DNA from: Mercurialis annua
Taxonomy: Eukaryota > Streptophyta > Magnoliopsida > Malpighiales > Euphorbiaceae
Direction: 5' to 3'
Length of the DNA stretch: 64,000 bases
Assembly: GCF_937616625.2 (NCBI RefSeq)
Contig: NC_065574.1
Location: forward strand, 26,352,501 to 26,416,500
The notes beneath the pieces were generated by a model that ran no database searches, was not told the origin of the DNA, and worked only from the letters and a program-made list of their open reading frames with translations. Positions 1 to 13,462 of this stretch are shown piece after piece. A program made the translations under genes and the position numbers. Positions within the stretch are counted from its first letter, which is position 1; the number at the start of each line of letters is the position of its first letter.

Positions 1-1122
1 AGATTAGTATGTCACGTCTCAAGTCTCTTTAACGCGTCGTTTCGATTACAATACTTATGTCGCGTAACAAGTCTTTCTAATGCGTCGTTCCGACTACCTA
101 ATGATGGTTATGTTATATTACGCAAAGTGTGCGTTAAAATTTACGGTAGAGTAATATGTCGCGTCACGGGACATAGTAATCTAGCGTCACTTTTAACGCA
201 CACTTTGCGTAATATAACCTAACAATGCTTAGGTAATCGTAACGACACGTTAGAGAGACTTGTCATGCGACATAAGCATGGTAATCGGAACGATGGGTTA
301 AAGACACTTGACACGCGAAATACTAATCTAGCGTCAATTTTTACGCACATTTTGCGTAATATAACCTAACGATGCTTAGGTAATCGAAAAGACTCGTTAA
401 AGAGACTTGAGACACCACATACTAATCAAGTGTCATTATTAACGCACGCTTTGCGTAATATAACCTAACCATGATTAGATAATCGGAACGACGCGTTAAA
501 GAGACTTGAGACGCGACATACTAATCTAGCGTCACTTTTCACGCACACTTTGCCTTTATAATTTAACCATGCGTAGGTAATCGGAACGACGCGTTAAAGA
601 TACTTGTGACGCGACATACTAATCTAGCGTCACTTTTCACGCACACTTTGCGTAATATAACCTAACCATGCATATGTAATCAGAACGACGCATTAAAGAG
701 ACTTGTGACACGACATAGTAATCTAGCTTCACTTTTAACGTACACTTCCTATAATACATAAGCACGGTAATCGAAAGGACGCGTTACAGAGACTTGAGAC
801 GCGACATACTAATCTAGCGTCACTTTTCACGCACACTTTGTGTAATATAACCTAAGCATGCATATGTAATAGGAACGCCGCATTAGTGAGACTTGTGACG
901 CGATATAAGCATGGTAATTGAAATGAGGCGTTAAAGAGACTTGAGACGCGACATACTAAACCTAACCATGCTTAGGTAATCGAACCGACGCGTTGAAGAG
1001 ACTTGAGACATGACATACTAATCTAGCGTCACTTTTCACCCACACTTTGCGTAATATAACCTAACCATGCTTAGGTAATCGAAACGACGCGTTAAAGAGA
1101 CTTGAGACGCGACAAACTAATC

Positions 1123-3089
1123 TAGCGTCACTTTTCAAGCACACTTTGCGTAATATAATCTACCGTCACTTTTTATGCACACTTTGCGTCATATAACCTA
1201 ACCATGCTAAGGTAATCGGAACAACGCGTTAAAGTGACTTGTGATGCGACATAGTACTCTACCGAAAATTTTAACGCACACTTTGCATAATATAACCAAA
1301 CCATGATTTGGTAATCGGAACGACACCTTTGAGAGATTTGTGACACGACATAAGCATGGTAATAAAAACGACGCGACTAATCTGGGGTCACTGTTCACGC
1401 ACACTTTGGGTATATTATCTAACCATGCTTAGGTAATCGGAAGGACGCGTTAAAGAGACTTGTGACGCGACATACTAATTTAGCGTCACTTTTCACGCAC
1501 ACCTTGCATAATGTAACCTAACCGTGCTTATGTAATCGGAACGACGCGTTAAAGAGACTTGTGACGCGACATAGTAATCTAGCTTCACTTTAGACGCACA
1601 CTTTCCATAATATAAATTAACCACGCTTAGGTAATCGGAACGTCGAGTTAAAGAGACTTGTGACGCGACATACTAATCTAGCGTCACTTTTCACGCACAC
1701 TTTGCGTAATGTAACCTAACCATGCTTAGGTAATCGGAACGACGCGTTAAAGAGACTTGTGACGCGACATAGTAATCTAACTCCAATTTTAACGCACACT
1801 TTCCATAATATAACCTAACCATGCTTAGGTAATCGAATCGATGCGTTGAAGAGACTTGAGACTTGAGACGCTACATACTAATCTAGCGTCAGTGTTTACG
1901 CACACTTTAAGTATATAACCTAACCATGCTTAGGTAAACGGAACGATGCGTTCAAGAGACTTGTGACGCGACATACTAATCTAGCGTCACTTTTCACGCA
2001 CATTTTGTGTAATGTAACCTAACCATGCTTAGGTAATCGGAACGACTCGTTAAAGAGACTTATGACGCGACATAGTAATCTAGCTTCACTTTTAACGCAC
2101 ATTTTCCATAATATAAATTAACCATGCTTAGGTAATCAGAACGACGCGTTAGAGAGACTTGTGACGCGACATAAGCATGGTAATGGAAACGACGCGTAAA
2201 ACTTGAGACGCGACATACTAATCTAGAGTCATTTTTCCCGCACACATTGCGTAATATAACCTAACCATGCTTAGGTAATCAGAACAACGCGTTTAAAAGA
2301 CTTGAGACGCAACATACAAATCTAACGTCATTTTTCACGCACACTTTAAGTAATATAACCTAACCATGCTAAGGAAATCGGAACGACGCGTTAAAGTGAC
2401 TTGTGACGCGACATAGTACTCTACCGCCAATTTTAACGCACACTTTGCAAAATATAACCTAACCATGATTAGGTAATCGGAACGACACGTTTGAGAGACT
2501 TGTGACACGACAAAAGCATGGTAATCAAAACGACGCGGTAAAGAGACTTAAGACGCGCATGATAATCTACCGTCACTGTTCACGCACACTTTGTGTATAT
2601 AACCTAACTATGCTTAGGTAATTGGAACGACGCGTTAAAGAGACTTGTGATGCGACATACTAATCTAGCGTCACTTTTCACGCACACTTTCGTAATATAG
2701 CGTAACCATGCTTAAGTAATCGGAACGACGCGTTAAAGAGACTTGTAGCGCGACATAGTAATCTAGCTTCACTTTTAACGCACACTTTAGGTAATCTGAA
2801 CGACGCGTTAGAGAGACTTGGGACGGGACATAAGCATGGTAATGCAAACGACGCGTTAAAGAGACTTGAGACGCGACATACTAATCTAGAGTCATTTTTC
2901 CCGCACACTTTGCGTAATATAACCTAACCATGCTTAGGTAATCGGGACGATGCGATAAAGAAACTTTTGACGGGACATAGTAATCTAACGTCACTTTTAA
3001 CGCACACTTTGCGTAATATAACCTAACAATGCTTAGGTAATCGTAACGACACGTTAGAGAGACTTGTCACGCGACATAAGCATGGTAAT
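1123..3089 (+). repeat. HOR segment X, copy 1
   Basis: This ~1.97-kb stretch is repeated almost exactly at 5285-7251, at a constant offset of 4162 bp checked at several landmarks. The same irregular monomers occur in the same order, including a truncated unit near 1141-1200, a GAGACTTGAGACTTGAGACG microduplication near 1855 and an abnormal TTTAGGTAATCTGAACG joint near 2787. Shared irregularities of this kind show block duplication rather than independent monomer similarity. Confidence 0.85.
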
Positions 3090-5278
3090 TGAAATGAGGC
3101 GTTAAAGAGACTTGAGACCCGACATACTAAACCTAACCATGCTTAGGTAATCGAACCGACGCGTTGAAGAGACTTGAGACGCGACATACTAATCTAGCGT
3201 CACTTTTCACGCACACTTTGCGTAATATAACCTAACCATGCTTAGGTAATCGAAACGACGCGTTAAAAAGACTTGAGACGCGACAAACTAATCTAGCGTC
3301 ACTTTTCAAGCACACTTTGCGTAATATAATCTAGCGTCACTTTTCATGCACACTTTGCGTCATATAACCTAACCATGCTAAGGTAATCGGAACAACGCGT
3401 TAAAGTGACTTGTGATTCGACATAGTACTCTACCGTCAATTTCAACGCACACTTTGCATAATATAACCAAACCATGATTTGGTAATCGGAACGACACCTT
3501 TGAGAGATTTGTGACGCGACATAAGAATGGTAATAAAAACGACGCGACTAATCTGGGGTCACTGTTCACGCACACTTTGGGTATATTATCTAACCATGCT
3601 TAGGTAATCGGAAGGACGCGTTAAAGAGACTTGTGACCCGACATACTAATCCAGCGTCACTTTTCACGCACACTTTGCGTAATGTCACCTAACCGTGCTT
3701 ATGTAATCGGAACGACGCGTTAAAGAGACTTGTGACGCGACATAGTAATCTATCTTCACTTTAGACGCACACTTTCCATAATATAAATTAACCACGCTTA
3801 GGTATTCAGAACGTCGAGTTAAAGAGACTTGTGACGCGACATACTAATCTAGCGTCACTTTTCACGCACACTTTGCGTAATGTAACCTAACCATGCTTAG
3901 GTAATCGGAACGACACGTTAAAGAGACTTGTGACGCGACATAGTAATCTAGCTTCAATTTTAACGCACACTTTCCATAATATAACCTAACCATGCTTAGG
4001 TAATCGAATCGACGCGTTGAAGAGACTTGAGACTTGAGACGCTACATACTAATCTAGCGTCACTGTTTACGCACACTTTAAGTATATAACCTAACCATGC
4101 TTAGGTAAACGGAACGATGCGTTCAAGAGACTTGTGACGCGACATACTAATCTAGCGTCACTCTTCACACACACTTCGCGTAATGTAACCTAACCATGCT
4201 TAGGTAATCGGAACGACGCGTTAAAGAGACTTGTGACGCGACATAGTAATCTAGCTTCACTTTTAACGCACACTTTCCATAATATAAATTAACCATGCTT
4301 AGGTAATCAGAACGACGCGTTAGAGAGACATGTGACACGACATAAGCATGGTAATGGAAACGACGCGTAATACTTGAGACGCGACATACTAATCTAGAGT
4401 CACTTTTCCCGCACACATTGCATAATATAACCTAACCATGCTTAGTTCGGAACAACGCGTTTAAAAGACTTGAGACGCAACATACAAATCTAACGTCATT
4501 TTTCACGCACACTTTAAGTAATATAACCTAACCATGCTAAGGAAATCGGAACGACGCGTTAAAGTGACTTGTGACGCGACATAGTACTCTACCGCCAATT
4601 TTAACGCACACTTTGCAAAATATAACCTAACCATGATTAGGTAATCGGAACGACACGTTTGAGAGACTTGTGACACGACAAAAGCATGGTAATCAAAACG
4701 ACGCGGTAAAGAGACTTAAGACGCGCATACTAATCTACCGTCACTGTTCACGCACACTTTGTGTATATAACCTAACCATGCTTAGGTAATTGGAACGACG
4801 CGTTAAAGAGACTTGTGATGCGACATACTAATCTAGCGTCACTTTTCACGCACACTTTGCGTAATATAACGTAACCATGCTTAGGTAATCGGAATGACGC
4901 GTTAAAGAGACTTGTGACGCGACATAGTAATCTAGCTTCACTTTTAACGCACACTTTCCATAATATAAATTAACCATGCTTAGGTAATCAGAACGACACG
5001 TTAGAGAGACTTGTGACTCGACATAAGCATGGTAATGGAAACAACGCGTAAAACATGAGACGCGACATACTAATCTAGAGTCACTTTTCCCGCACACTTT
5101 GCGTAATATAACCTAACCATGCTTAGGTAATCGGAACAACGCGTTAAAAAGACCTTAGACGCAACACACAAATCTAACGTCATTTTTCATGTACACTTTA
5201 AGTAATATAACCTAACCATGCTAAGGAAATCGGAACAACGCGTTAAAGTGACTTGTGACACGACATAGTACTCTACCG
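3076..5278 (+). repeat. HOR segment Y, copy 1
   Basis: This ~2.2-kb segment recurs at 7871-10073 at a constant offset of 4795 bp. Its left edge (about 3076-3090) joins the start of one HOR unit to a point about 633 bp further on, compared with the fuller unit at 7150-7880. This copy therefore seems to carry an internal deletion of about 633 bp (4795 minus 4162). Confidence 0.85.
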
Positions 5279-5284
5279 AAAATT

Positions 5285-7251
5285 TAGCGTCACTTTTCAA
5301 GCAAACTTTGCGTAATATAATCTACCGTCACTTTTTATGCACACTTTGCGTCATATAACCTAACCATGCTAAGGTAATCGGAACAACGCGTTAAAGTGAC
5401 TTGTGATGCGACATAGTACTCTACCGAAAATTTTAACGCACACTTTGCATAATATAACCAAACCATGATTTGGTAATCGGAACGACACCTTTGAGAGATT
5501 TGTGACACGACATAAGCATGGTAATAAAAACGACGCGACTAATCTGGGGTCACTGTTCACGCACACTTTGGGTATATTATCTAACCATGCTTAGGTAATC
5601 GGAAGGACGCGTTAAAGAGACTTGTGACGCGACATACTAATTTAGCGTCACTTTTCACGCACACTTTGCATAATGTAACCTAACCGTGCTTATGTAATCG
5701 GAACGACGCGTTAAAGAGACTTGTGACGCGACATAGTAATCTAGCTTCACTTTAGACGCACACTTTCCATAATATAAATTAACCACGCTTAGGTAATCGG
5801 AACGTCGAGTTAAAGAGACTTGTGACGCGACATACTAATCTAGCGTCACTTTTCACGCACACTTTGCGTAATGTAACCTAACCATGCTTAGGTAATCGGA
5901 ACGACGCGTTAAAGAGACTTGTGACGCGACATAGTAATCTAGCTTCAATTTTAACGCACACTTTCCATAATATAACCTAACCATGCTTAGGTAATCGAAT
6001 CGACGCGTTGAAGAGACTTGAGACTTGAGACGCTACATACTAATCTAGCGTCAGTGTTTACGCACACTTTAAGTATATAACCTAACCATGCTTAGGTAAA
6101 CGGAACGATGCGTTCAAGAGACTTATGACGCGACATACTAATCTAGCGTCACTTTTCACGCACATTTTGTGTAATGTAACCTAACCATGCTTAGGTAATC
6201 GGAACGACTCGTTAAAGAGACTTATGACGCGACATAGTAATCTAGCTTCACTTTTAACGCACACTTTCCATAATATAAATTAACCATGCTTAGGTAATCA
6301 GAACGACGTGTTAGAGAGACTTGTGACGCGACATAAGCATGGTAATGGAAACGACGCGTAAAACTTGAGACGCGACATACTAATCTAGAGTCACTTTTCC
6401 CGCACACATTGCGTAATATAACCTAACCATGCTTAGGTAATCAGAACAACGCGTTTAAAAGACTTGAGACGCAACATACAAATCTAACGTCATTTTTCAC
6501 GCACACTTTAAGTAATATAACCTAACCATGCTAAGGAAATCGGAACGACGCGTTAAAGTGACTTGTGACGCGACATAGTACTCTACCGCCAATTTTAACG
6601 CACACTTTGCAAAATATAACCTAACCATGATTAGGTAATCGGAACGACACGTTTGAGAGACTTGTGACACGACAAAAGCATGGTAATCAAAACGACGCGG
6701 TAAAGAGACTTAAGACGCGCATGATAATCTACCGTCACTGTTCACGCACACTTTGTGTATATAACCTAACTATGCTTAGGTAATTGGAACGACGCGTTAA
6801 AGAGACTTGTGATGCGACATACTAATCTAGCGTCACTTTTCACGCACACTTTCGTAATATAGCGTAACCATGCTTAAGTAATCGGAACGACGCGTTAAAG
6901 AGACTTGTAGCGCGACATAGTAATCTAGCTTCACTTTTAACGCACACTTTAGGTAATCTGAACGACGCGTTAGAGAGACTTGGGACGGGACATAAGCATG
7001 GTAATGAAAACGACGCGTTAAAGAGACTTGAGACGCGACATACTAATCTAGAGTCATTTTTCCCGCACACTTTGCGTAATATAACCTAACCATGCTTAGG
7101 TAATCGGGACGATGCGTTAAAGAAACTTTTGACGGGACATAGTAATCTAACGTCACTTTTAACGCACACTTTGCGTAATATAACCTAACAATGCTTAGGT
7201 AATCGTAACGACACGTTAGAGAGACTTGTCACACGACATAAGCATGGTAAT
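5285..7251 (+). repeat. HOR segment X, copy 2
   Basis: Second copy of the 1123-3089 segment, offset 4162 bp, differing by a small number of substitutions. Its left boundary is an abrupt switch near 5278-5285: the sequence runs from ACTCTACCGAAAA straight into TTTAGCGTCAC. This looks like a recombination joint between two HOR units out of register. Confidence 0.85.
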
Positions 7252-7870
7252 CGGAACGACGGGTAAAAGACACTTGACACGCGACATACTAATCTAGCGT
7301 CAATTTTTACGCGCATTTTGTGTGATATAACCAAACGATGGTTAGGTAATCGAAACGACTCGTTAAAGAGACTTGAGACGCCACATACTAATCTAGTGTC
7401 ATTTTTAACGCACGCTTCGCGTAATATAACCTAACCATGATTAGATAATCGGAACAACGCGTTAAAGAAACTTGAGACGCGACATACTAATCTAGCGTCA
7501 CTTTTGACGCACACTTTTCGTTTATAATTTAACCATGCGTAGGTAATCGGAACGACGCGTTAAAGATACTTGTGACGCGACATATTAATCTAGCGTCACT
7601 TTTCACGCACATTTTGCGTAATATAACCTAACCATGCATAGGTAATCAGAACGACGCATTAAAGAGACTTGTGACGCGACATAGTAATCTAGCTTCACTT
7701 TTAACGTACACTTCCTATAATACGTAAGCATGGTAATCGAAAGGACGCGTTACAGAGACTTGAGACGCGACATACTAATCTAGCGTCACTTTTCACGCAC
7801 ACTTTGAGTAATATAACCTAAGCATGCATATGTAATCGGAACGCCGCATTAGTGAGACTTGTGACACGAT

Positions 7871-10073
7871 ATAAGCATGGTAATTGAAATGAGGCGTTAA
7901 AGAGACTTGAGACGCGACATACTAAACCTAACCATGCTTAGGTAATCGAACCGACGCGTTGAAGAGACTTGAGACGCGACATACTAATCTAGCGTCACTT
8001 TTCACGCACACTTTGCGTAATATAACCTAACCATGCTTAGGTAATCGAAACGACGCGTTAAAAAGACTTGAGACGCGACAAACTAATCTAGCGTCACTTT
8101 TCAAGCACACTTTGCGTAATATAATCTAGCGTCACTTTTCATGCACACTTTGCGTCATATAACCTAACCATGCTAAGGTAATCGGAACAACGCGTTAAAG
8201 TGACTTGTGATTCGACATAGTACTCTACCGTCAATTTCAACGCACACTTTGCATAATATAACCAAACCATGATTTGGTAATCGGAACGACACCTTTGAGA
8301 GATTTGTGACGCGACATAAGCATGGTAATAAAAACGACGCGACTAATCTGGGGTCACTGTTCACGCACACTTTGGGTATATTATCTAACCATGCTTAGGT
8401 AATCGGAAGGACGCATTAAAGAGACTTGTGACCCGACATACTAATCCAGCGTCACTTTTCACGCACACTTTGCGTAATGTAACCTAACCGTGCTTATGTA
8501 ATCGGAACGACGCGTTAAAGAGACTTGTGACGCGACATAGTAATCTATCTTCACTTTAGACGCACACTTTCCATAATATAAATTAACCACGCTTAGGTAT
8601 TCAGAACGTCGAGTTAAAGAGACTTGTGACGCGACATACTAATCTAGCGTCACTTTTCACGCACACTTTGCGTAATGTAACCTAACCATGCTTAGGTAAT
8701 CGGAACGACACGTTAAAGAGACTTGTGACGCGACATAGTAATCTAGCTTCAATTTTAACGCACACTTTCCATAATATAACCTAACCATGCTTAGGTAATC
8801 GAATCGACGCGTTGAAGAGACTTGAGACTTGAGACGCTACATACTAATCTAGCGTCACTGTTTACGCACACTTTAAATATATAACCTAACCATGCTTAGG
8901 TAAACGGAACGATGCGTTCAAGAGACTTGTGACGCGACATACTAATCTAGCGTCACTCTTCACACACACTTTGCGTAATGTAACCTAACCATGCTTAGGT
9001 AATCGGAACGACGCGTTAAAGAGACTTGTGACGCGACATAGTAATCTAGCTTCACTTTTAACGCACACTTTCCATAATATAAATTAACCATGCTTAGGTA
9101 ATCAGAATGACGCGTTAGAGAGACATGTGACACGACATAAGCATGGTAATGGAAACGACGCGTAATACTTGAGACGCGACATACAAATCTAGAGTCACTT
9201 TTCCCGCACACATTGCATAATATAACCTAACCATGCTTAGTTCGGAACAACGCGTTTAAAAGACTTGAGACGCAACATACAAATCTAACGTCATTTTTCA
9301 CGCACACTTTAAGTAATATAACCTAACCATGCTAAGGAAATCGGAACGACGCGTTAAAGTGACTTGTGACGCGACATAGTACTCTACCGCCAATTTTAAC
9401 GCACACTTTGCAAAATATAACCTAACCATGATTAGGTAATCGGAACGACACGTTTGAGAGACTTGTGACACGACAAAAGTATGGTAATCAAAACGACGCG
9501 GTAAAGAGACTTAAGACGCGCATACTAATCTACCGTCACTGTTCACGCACACTTTGTGTATATAACCTAACCATGCTTAGGTAATTGGAACGACGCGTTA
9601 AAGAGACTTGTGATGCGACATACTAATCTAGCGTCACTTTTCACGCACACTTTGCGTAATATAACGTAACCATGCTTAGGTAATCGGAATGACGCGTTAA
9701 AGAGACTTGTGACGCGACATAGTAATCTAGCTTCACTTTTAACGCACACTTTCCATAATATAAATTAACCATGCTTAGGTAATCAGAACGACACGTTAGA
9801 GAGACTTGTGACTCGACATAAGCATGGTAATGGAAACAACGCGTAAAACATGAGACGCGACATACTAATCTAGAGTCACTTTTCCCGCACACTTTGCGTA
9901 ATATAACCTAACCATGCTTAGGTAATCGGAACAACGCGTTAAAAAGACCTTAGACGCAACACACAAATCTAACGTCATTTTTCATGTACACTTTAAGTAA
10001 TATAACCTAACCATGCTAAGGAAATCGGAACAACGCGTTAAAGTGACTTGTGACGCGACATAGTACTCTACCG
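7871..10073 (+). repeat. HOR segment Y, copy 2
   Basis: Second copy of 3076-5278, offset 4795 bp. Upstream, 7150-8170 also aligns to about 185-1205 at offset 6966 (4162 + 2804). The unit beginning near 7150 is thus the fullest version of the HOR in this block, and the copies at 185 and 2990 are variants of it. Downstream (10074-10930) the sequence continues with related monomers, and the unit-start landmark (TAACAATGCTTAGGTAATCG) recurs near 10700. Confidence 0.83.
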
Positions 10074-11941
10074 CCAATTTTAGCGCACACTTTGCAAAAT
10101 ATAACCTAACCATGCTTAGGTAATCGGAACGACACGTTTGAGAGACTTGTGATACGACAAAAGCATGGTAATCATAACGACGCGGTAAAGAGACTTAAGA
10201 CGCGACATACAGATCTACCGTCACTGTTCACGCACACTTTGTGTGTATAACCTAACCATGCTAGGTAATTGGAACGACGCGTTAAAGTGACTTGTGACAC
10301 GACATACTAATCTAGCGTCACTTTTCACACACACTTTGCGTAATATAACGTAACCATGCTTAGGTAATCGGAACGACGCGTTAAAGAGACTTGTGACGCG
10401 ACATAGTAATCTAGGTTCACTTTTAACGCACACTTTCCATAATATAAATTAACCATGTTTAGGTAATCAGAACAACGCGTTAGAGAGACTTGTGACTCGA
10501 CATAAGCATGGTAATGGAAACGACGCGTTAAAGAGACTTGAGACGCGACATACTAATCTAGAGTCACTTTTCCCGCACACTTTTGCGTAATATGACCTAA
10601 CCATGCTTAGGTAATCGGAACGATGCGTTAAAGAAACTTGTGACGGGACATAGTAATCTAGCGTCACTTTTAACGCACACTTTGCGTAATATAACCTAAC
10701 AATGCTTAGGTAATCGTAACGACGCGTTAGAGAGACTTGTCACGCGACATAAGCATGGTAATCGGAACGACGGGTTAAAGACACTTGAGACACGACATAC
10801 TAATCTAGCGTCACTTTTTACGCACATTTTACGTAATATAAACAAACGATGCTTAGGTAATCGGAACGACGCGTTAAAGAGACTTGAGACGTGGCATACT
10901 AATCTAGCGTCACTTTTAACGCACACTTTGCGTAGTATAGCCTAACCATGCTTAGGTAATCAAAACGACGCGTTGCAGAGACTTGTGACGCGACATAAGC
11001 ATGCTACATACTAACCATGCATGGTAATCGAAACGACCGGTTAAAGAAACATGAGATGCTACATACTAATCTAGCGTCACTTACACGCACACTTTGCATA
11101 ATATAACCTAACCATGCTTAGGTCGATACGATGCGTTAAAAAGACTAGAGACGCGACATACTAATCAATTACCCTTTTAATGCACACTTTGCGTAATATA
11201 TCCTAACCATGCTTAGGTAATCGGAACGACGCGTTAAAGATCTAGCATTACCTTTTTACGCACTCTTTGCGTAATTTAACCTAACCATGCTTAGGTAATC
11301 GAACGACGCGTCAAAAAGTTTTGAGACGCGCGACATACTAATCTATTTCACTTTTCACGCACACTTTGCGTAATATAAACTAATCATGCTTAGGTAATTG
11401 GAACGATGCATTAGAGAGACTTGTGACGCGACATAAGAATGGTAATGAAACGACGCCTTAAAGAGACGTTAGACGCGACATACTAATCTAGCGTCACTTT
11501 TCACGCACACTTTGCAATATAACCTAACCATGCTTAGGTAATCGGACTGACGCGTTAAAGAGACATGAAACGCGACATACTAATCTAGCGTCACTTTTCA
11601 CGCACACTTTGTGTAATATAACCTGACCATGCTTAGGTGTTTGGAACGACGCGTTAAAGAGACTTGTCACAGGACATAAGCATAGTAATCGAAACAACGC
11701 GTTAAAGAGACTTGAAACGTGACATTATCAAGCGTCACTTATTACGCACACTTTGCGTAATATAACCTAACGATTCTTAGGTGATTGCAACGACGCGTTA
11801 AAGAGACTTGAGAGGCGACATACTAATCTAGCGTCACTTTTTACGCATGCTTTGCATCCTAACCATGCTTGAGTAATCGGAACAGCGCGTTAAAGAGACT
11901 TGAGACACTACATACTAATCTAGCGTCACTTTTCACGCACA

Positions 11942-11946
11942 CTTTG
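11942..11946. repeat. Target-site duplication of the Ty3/gypsy element, left copy (CTTTG)
   Basis: CTTTG lies directly before the TG that opens the left LTR and is repeated at 19373-19377. It is part of the satellite motif CACACTTTGCGTAA, so the uninterrupted target can be read directly. Five bases is the usual duplication for LTR elements. Confidence 0.95.
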
Positions 11947-12575
11947 TGATATGAACCTTCAACGATAGGCTATACGAACCCTTAATGCAACGCCCAAGAA
12001 CCCGTATAATCACTAACCTAAGAACCCAATACCTATCTGATTCAAAACCCTAGGATCACTCTAGATCATATTACAAAGATCAAATGTAAATAGAACCTAA
12101 AAGATTAAGTCTTTTAAATCCTAATTACTAGCACGCCACAAAAATTGATCAGATCTTTGATAAGTGAAAAGCATCCAATATGAATACAAGAATAAAACAA
12201 GGGTTTCTATCAAACAAATATCAATATATCATGATCTAATTGTAAAACCCTAAAACAAAGTATTTATAATGTCTCAGCAACCAATGGCATACTTGTAAAT
12301 AAGTAAAATTCGAAATAATAAACCCTAGTCTTGAATATGGGCTTTAATTTATGTTATACAAAGCCCATTTTTTAGAATCTTCATTTGAATAAGTTTGAAG
12401 ATTAGCCCAACCTTGTATATAACCATTTAAGGTCTCTTGAAGCTTCTTGGCCCGTGACCTTGTAATTGGTCCTTGGGATAAACTCAACGGATCTTGGATA
12501 TGCATTCTGCCCTCTTCATCAAGCCCATCAAAATTAGCATCTTCAAGCTTTTGAAGTCCTAGCCCATCCGTAACA
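11947..12575 (-). repeat. 3' LTR of the Ty3/gypsy element
   Basis: 629 bp, bounded by TGATATGAACC on the window-left side and ATCCGTAACA on the right. It aligns along its whole length with 18750-19372. Because the element is on the minus strand, this left copy is the 3' LTR. It differs from its partner by scattered substitutions and small indels, for example near 12341-12365. About 230 bp of it (12344-12575) also encodes the polyprotein C-terminus. Confidence 0.95.
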
Positions 12576-12907
12576 TTCCCTCCTTCTTTTGGATGGTTCG
12601 TCCTCGAATGAAGCTCATCGCCTACATCAAAAGGAGTTAAGTCAGCAACATTGAATGTACCACAAACATTATACTCACCCTTTAAATCAATCTTGTAGGC
12701 ATTGTCATTGATTCTTTCCAGCACTTGAAATGGACCATCTCCCCGTGGACTCAATTTTGACTTTCGTTGGTTTGGAAACCTTTCCTTTCGAAAATGAACC
12801 CAAACCCAATCACCAGGTTGGAAAATAATGCGCCTTTTTCCTTTATTCATTCGCCTAGCCATGTTTTCATTTTGCTTCCCAATTCTTGCTTTCACCTGTT
12901 TGTGCAT
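12344..12907 (-). pseudogene. Integrase C-terminal domain, extending into the 3' LTR
   Basis: This frame of about 187 residues follows the integrase core in the same frame, separated from it by an in-frame TAA at 12911-12913. Residues ~1-60 are basic and contain FQPGDWVWVHFRKERFPNQR, the usual start of the C-terminal DNA-binding region. A GPY/F-like module follows (GDGPFQVLERINDNAYKIDL, then TFNVADLTPFDVGDE). The last ~77 residues are encoded inside the 3' LTR and include GPITRSRAKKLQETLNGYIQ, a conserved tail motif in plant chromoviruses. No chromodomain is seen. In CRM elements a C-terminal tail overlapping the LTR is the proposed centromere-targeting part, so this tail is the main reason for the CRM-like call. 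It is not an independent gene. Confidence 0.85.
12576..12590 (-). other. Polypurine tract of the Ty3/gypsy element
   Basis: On the minus strand AAAAGAAGGAGGGAA directly abuts the 3' LTR start (TGTTACGG). A purine run exactly at this position is the plus-strand DNA primer of LTR retrotransposons. It also lies inside the coding frame for the integrase tail. Confidence 0.88.
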
Positions 12908-12910
12908 CTT

Positions 12911-13462
12911 TTAAACCAAATCAGCCTTAGAAACACCATCAGCACTAACAAGGTTAGTCATAGGCAAAGAAATTAAATCAATTAGAGACAACGGATTAAA
13001 ACCATACACAATTTCAAAAGGTGAAGTGTGTGTAGTGTTATGAACAGCCCTGTTATATGCAAATTCGACATATGGTAATAAATCCTCCCACGATTTTAAA
13101 TTCTTAGAAATTAAAGAGCGAAACAGTTGCACCATGGTTCTATTAACCACCTCAATTTTCCCATCTGTTTGTGGATGGCAAGTAGTAGAAAATAGTAATT
13201 TAGTACCCAATTTAGCCCACACAACACGCCAAAATTGACTAAGAAATCGTATATCCCTATCGCTGACAATTGTCCTAGGTATTCCATGTAAATGCAAAAC
13301 TTCCCGAAAGAACAAATCAGCAATATGACAAGCATCATCAGTTTTATGGCATGGTATAAAGTGTGCCATCTTGCTAAAACGATCAACCACAGCAAAAATA
13401 CTATCCTTACCCTTCCTAGTTCTTGGCAAACCAAGTACAAAGTCCATAGAAAATCTGTCCAA
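12911..13462 (-). pseudogene. Integrase catalytic core (Ty3/gypsy)
   Basis: This segment of about 183 residues encodes the rve-type integrase core that joins element cDNA to the target. It opens with [15 protein letters not shown]. The first catalytic Asp is in [10 protein letters not shown], the second in IVSDRD, and the Glu in [10 protein letters not shown]. Thirty-five residues separate the second Asp from the Glu, so the DD35E triad is intact. [11 protein letters not shown] and FEIVYGFNP follow, as usual. The segment is in a different frame from the zinc-binding domain upstream, so a frameshift lies at about 13463-13500. It ends at an in-frame TAA (12911-12913) where related polyproteins read through. 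The catalytic residues are preserved, but the protein cannot be made intact. Confidence 0.93.

Larger units (their letters stand above)
1..11946 (+). repeat. Satellite array, block 1 (99/147-bp modular family with multi-kb HORs)
   Basis: This block is tandem satellite throughout, with no host gene. The basic monomer is about 99 bp. It has an A half (starting GGTAATCGGAACGACGCG, with GTTAAAGAGACTTG and GACGCGACATA) and a B half (CTAATCTAGCGTCAC, TTTTCACGCACACTTTGCG, TAATATAACC, CCTAACCATGCTTAGG). Many units carry an additional 48-bp A half ending in ATAAGCAT, giving a 147-bp composite. All copies face the same way. Monomers differ by scattered substitutions, many at CpG sites, while multi-kb blocks repeat almost exactly (listed separately). 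The array is interrupted at 11947 by a retrotransposon and resumes at 19378 in the same orientation. The short minus-strand reading frames here are by-products of monomer lengths divisible by three. Confidence 0.97.

Noticed and set aside
1..11946. CRISPR array or bacterial repeat locus
   Set aside because: The repeats have no unique spacers of constant length, there are no cas genes, and plant LTR retrotransposons are inserted in the array.
13111..13460. Residues after PDMPW in the frame of the integrase zinc-binding domain
   Set aside because: They are hydrophobic, unlike any integrase, and overlap the true core in another frame. They are a product of the frameshift.
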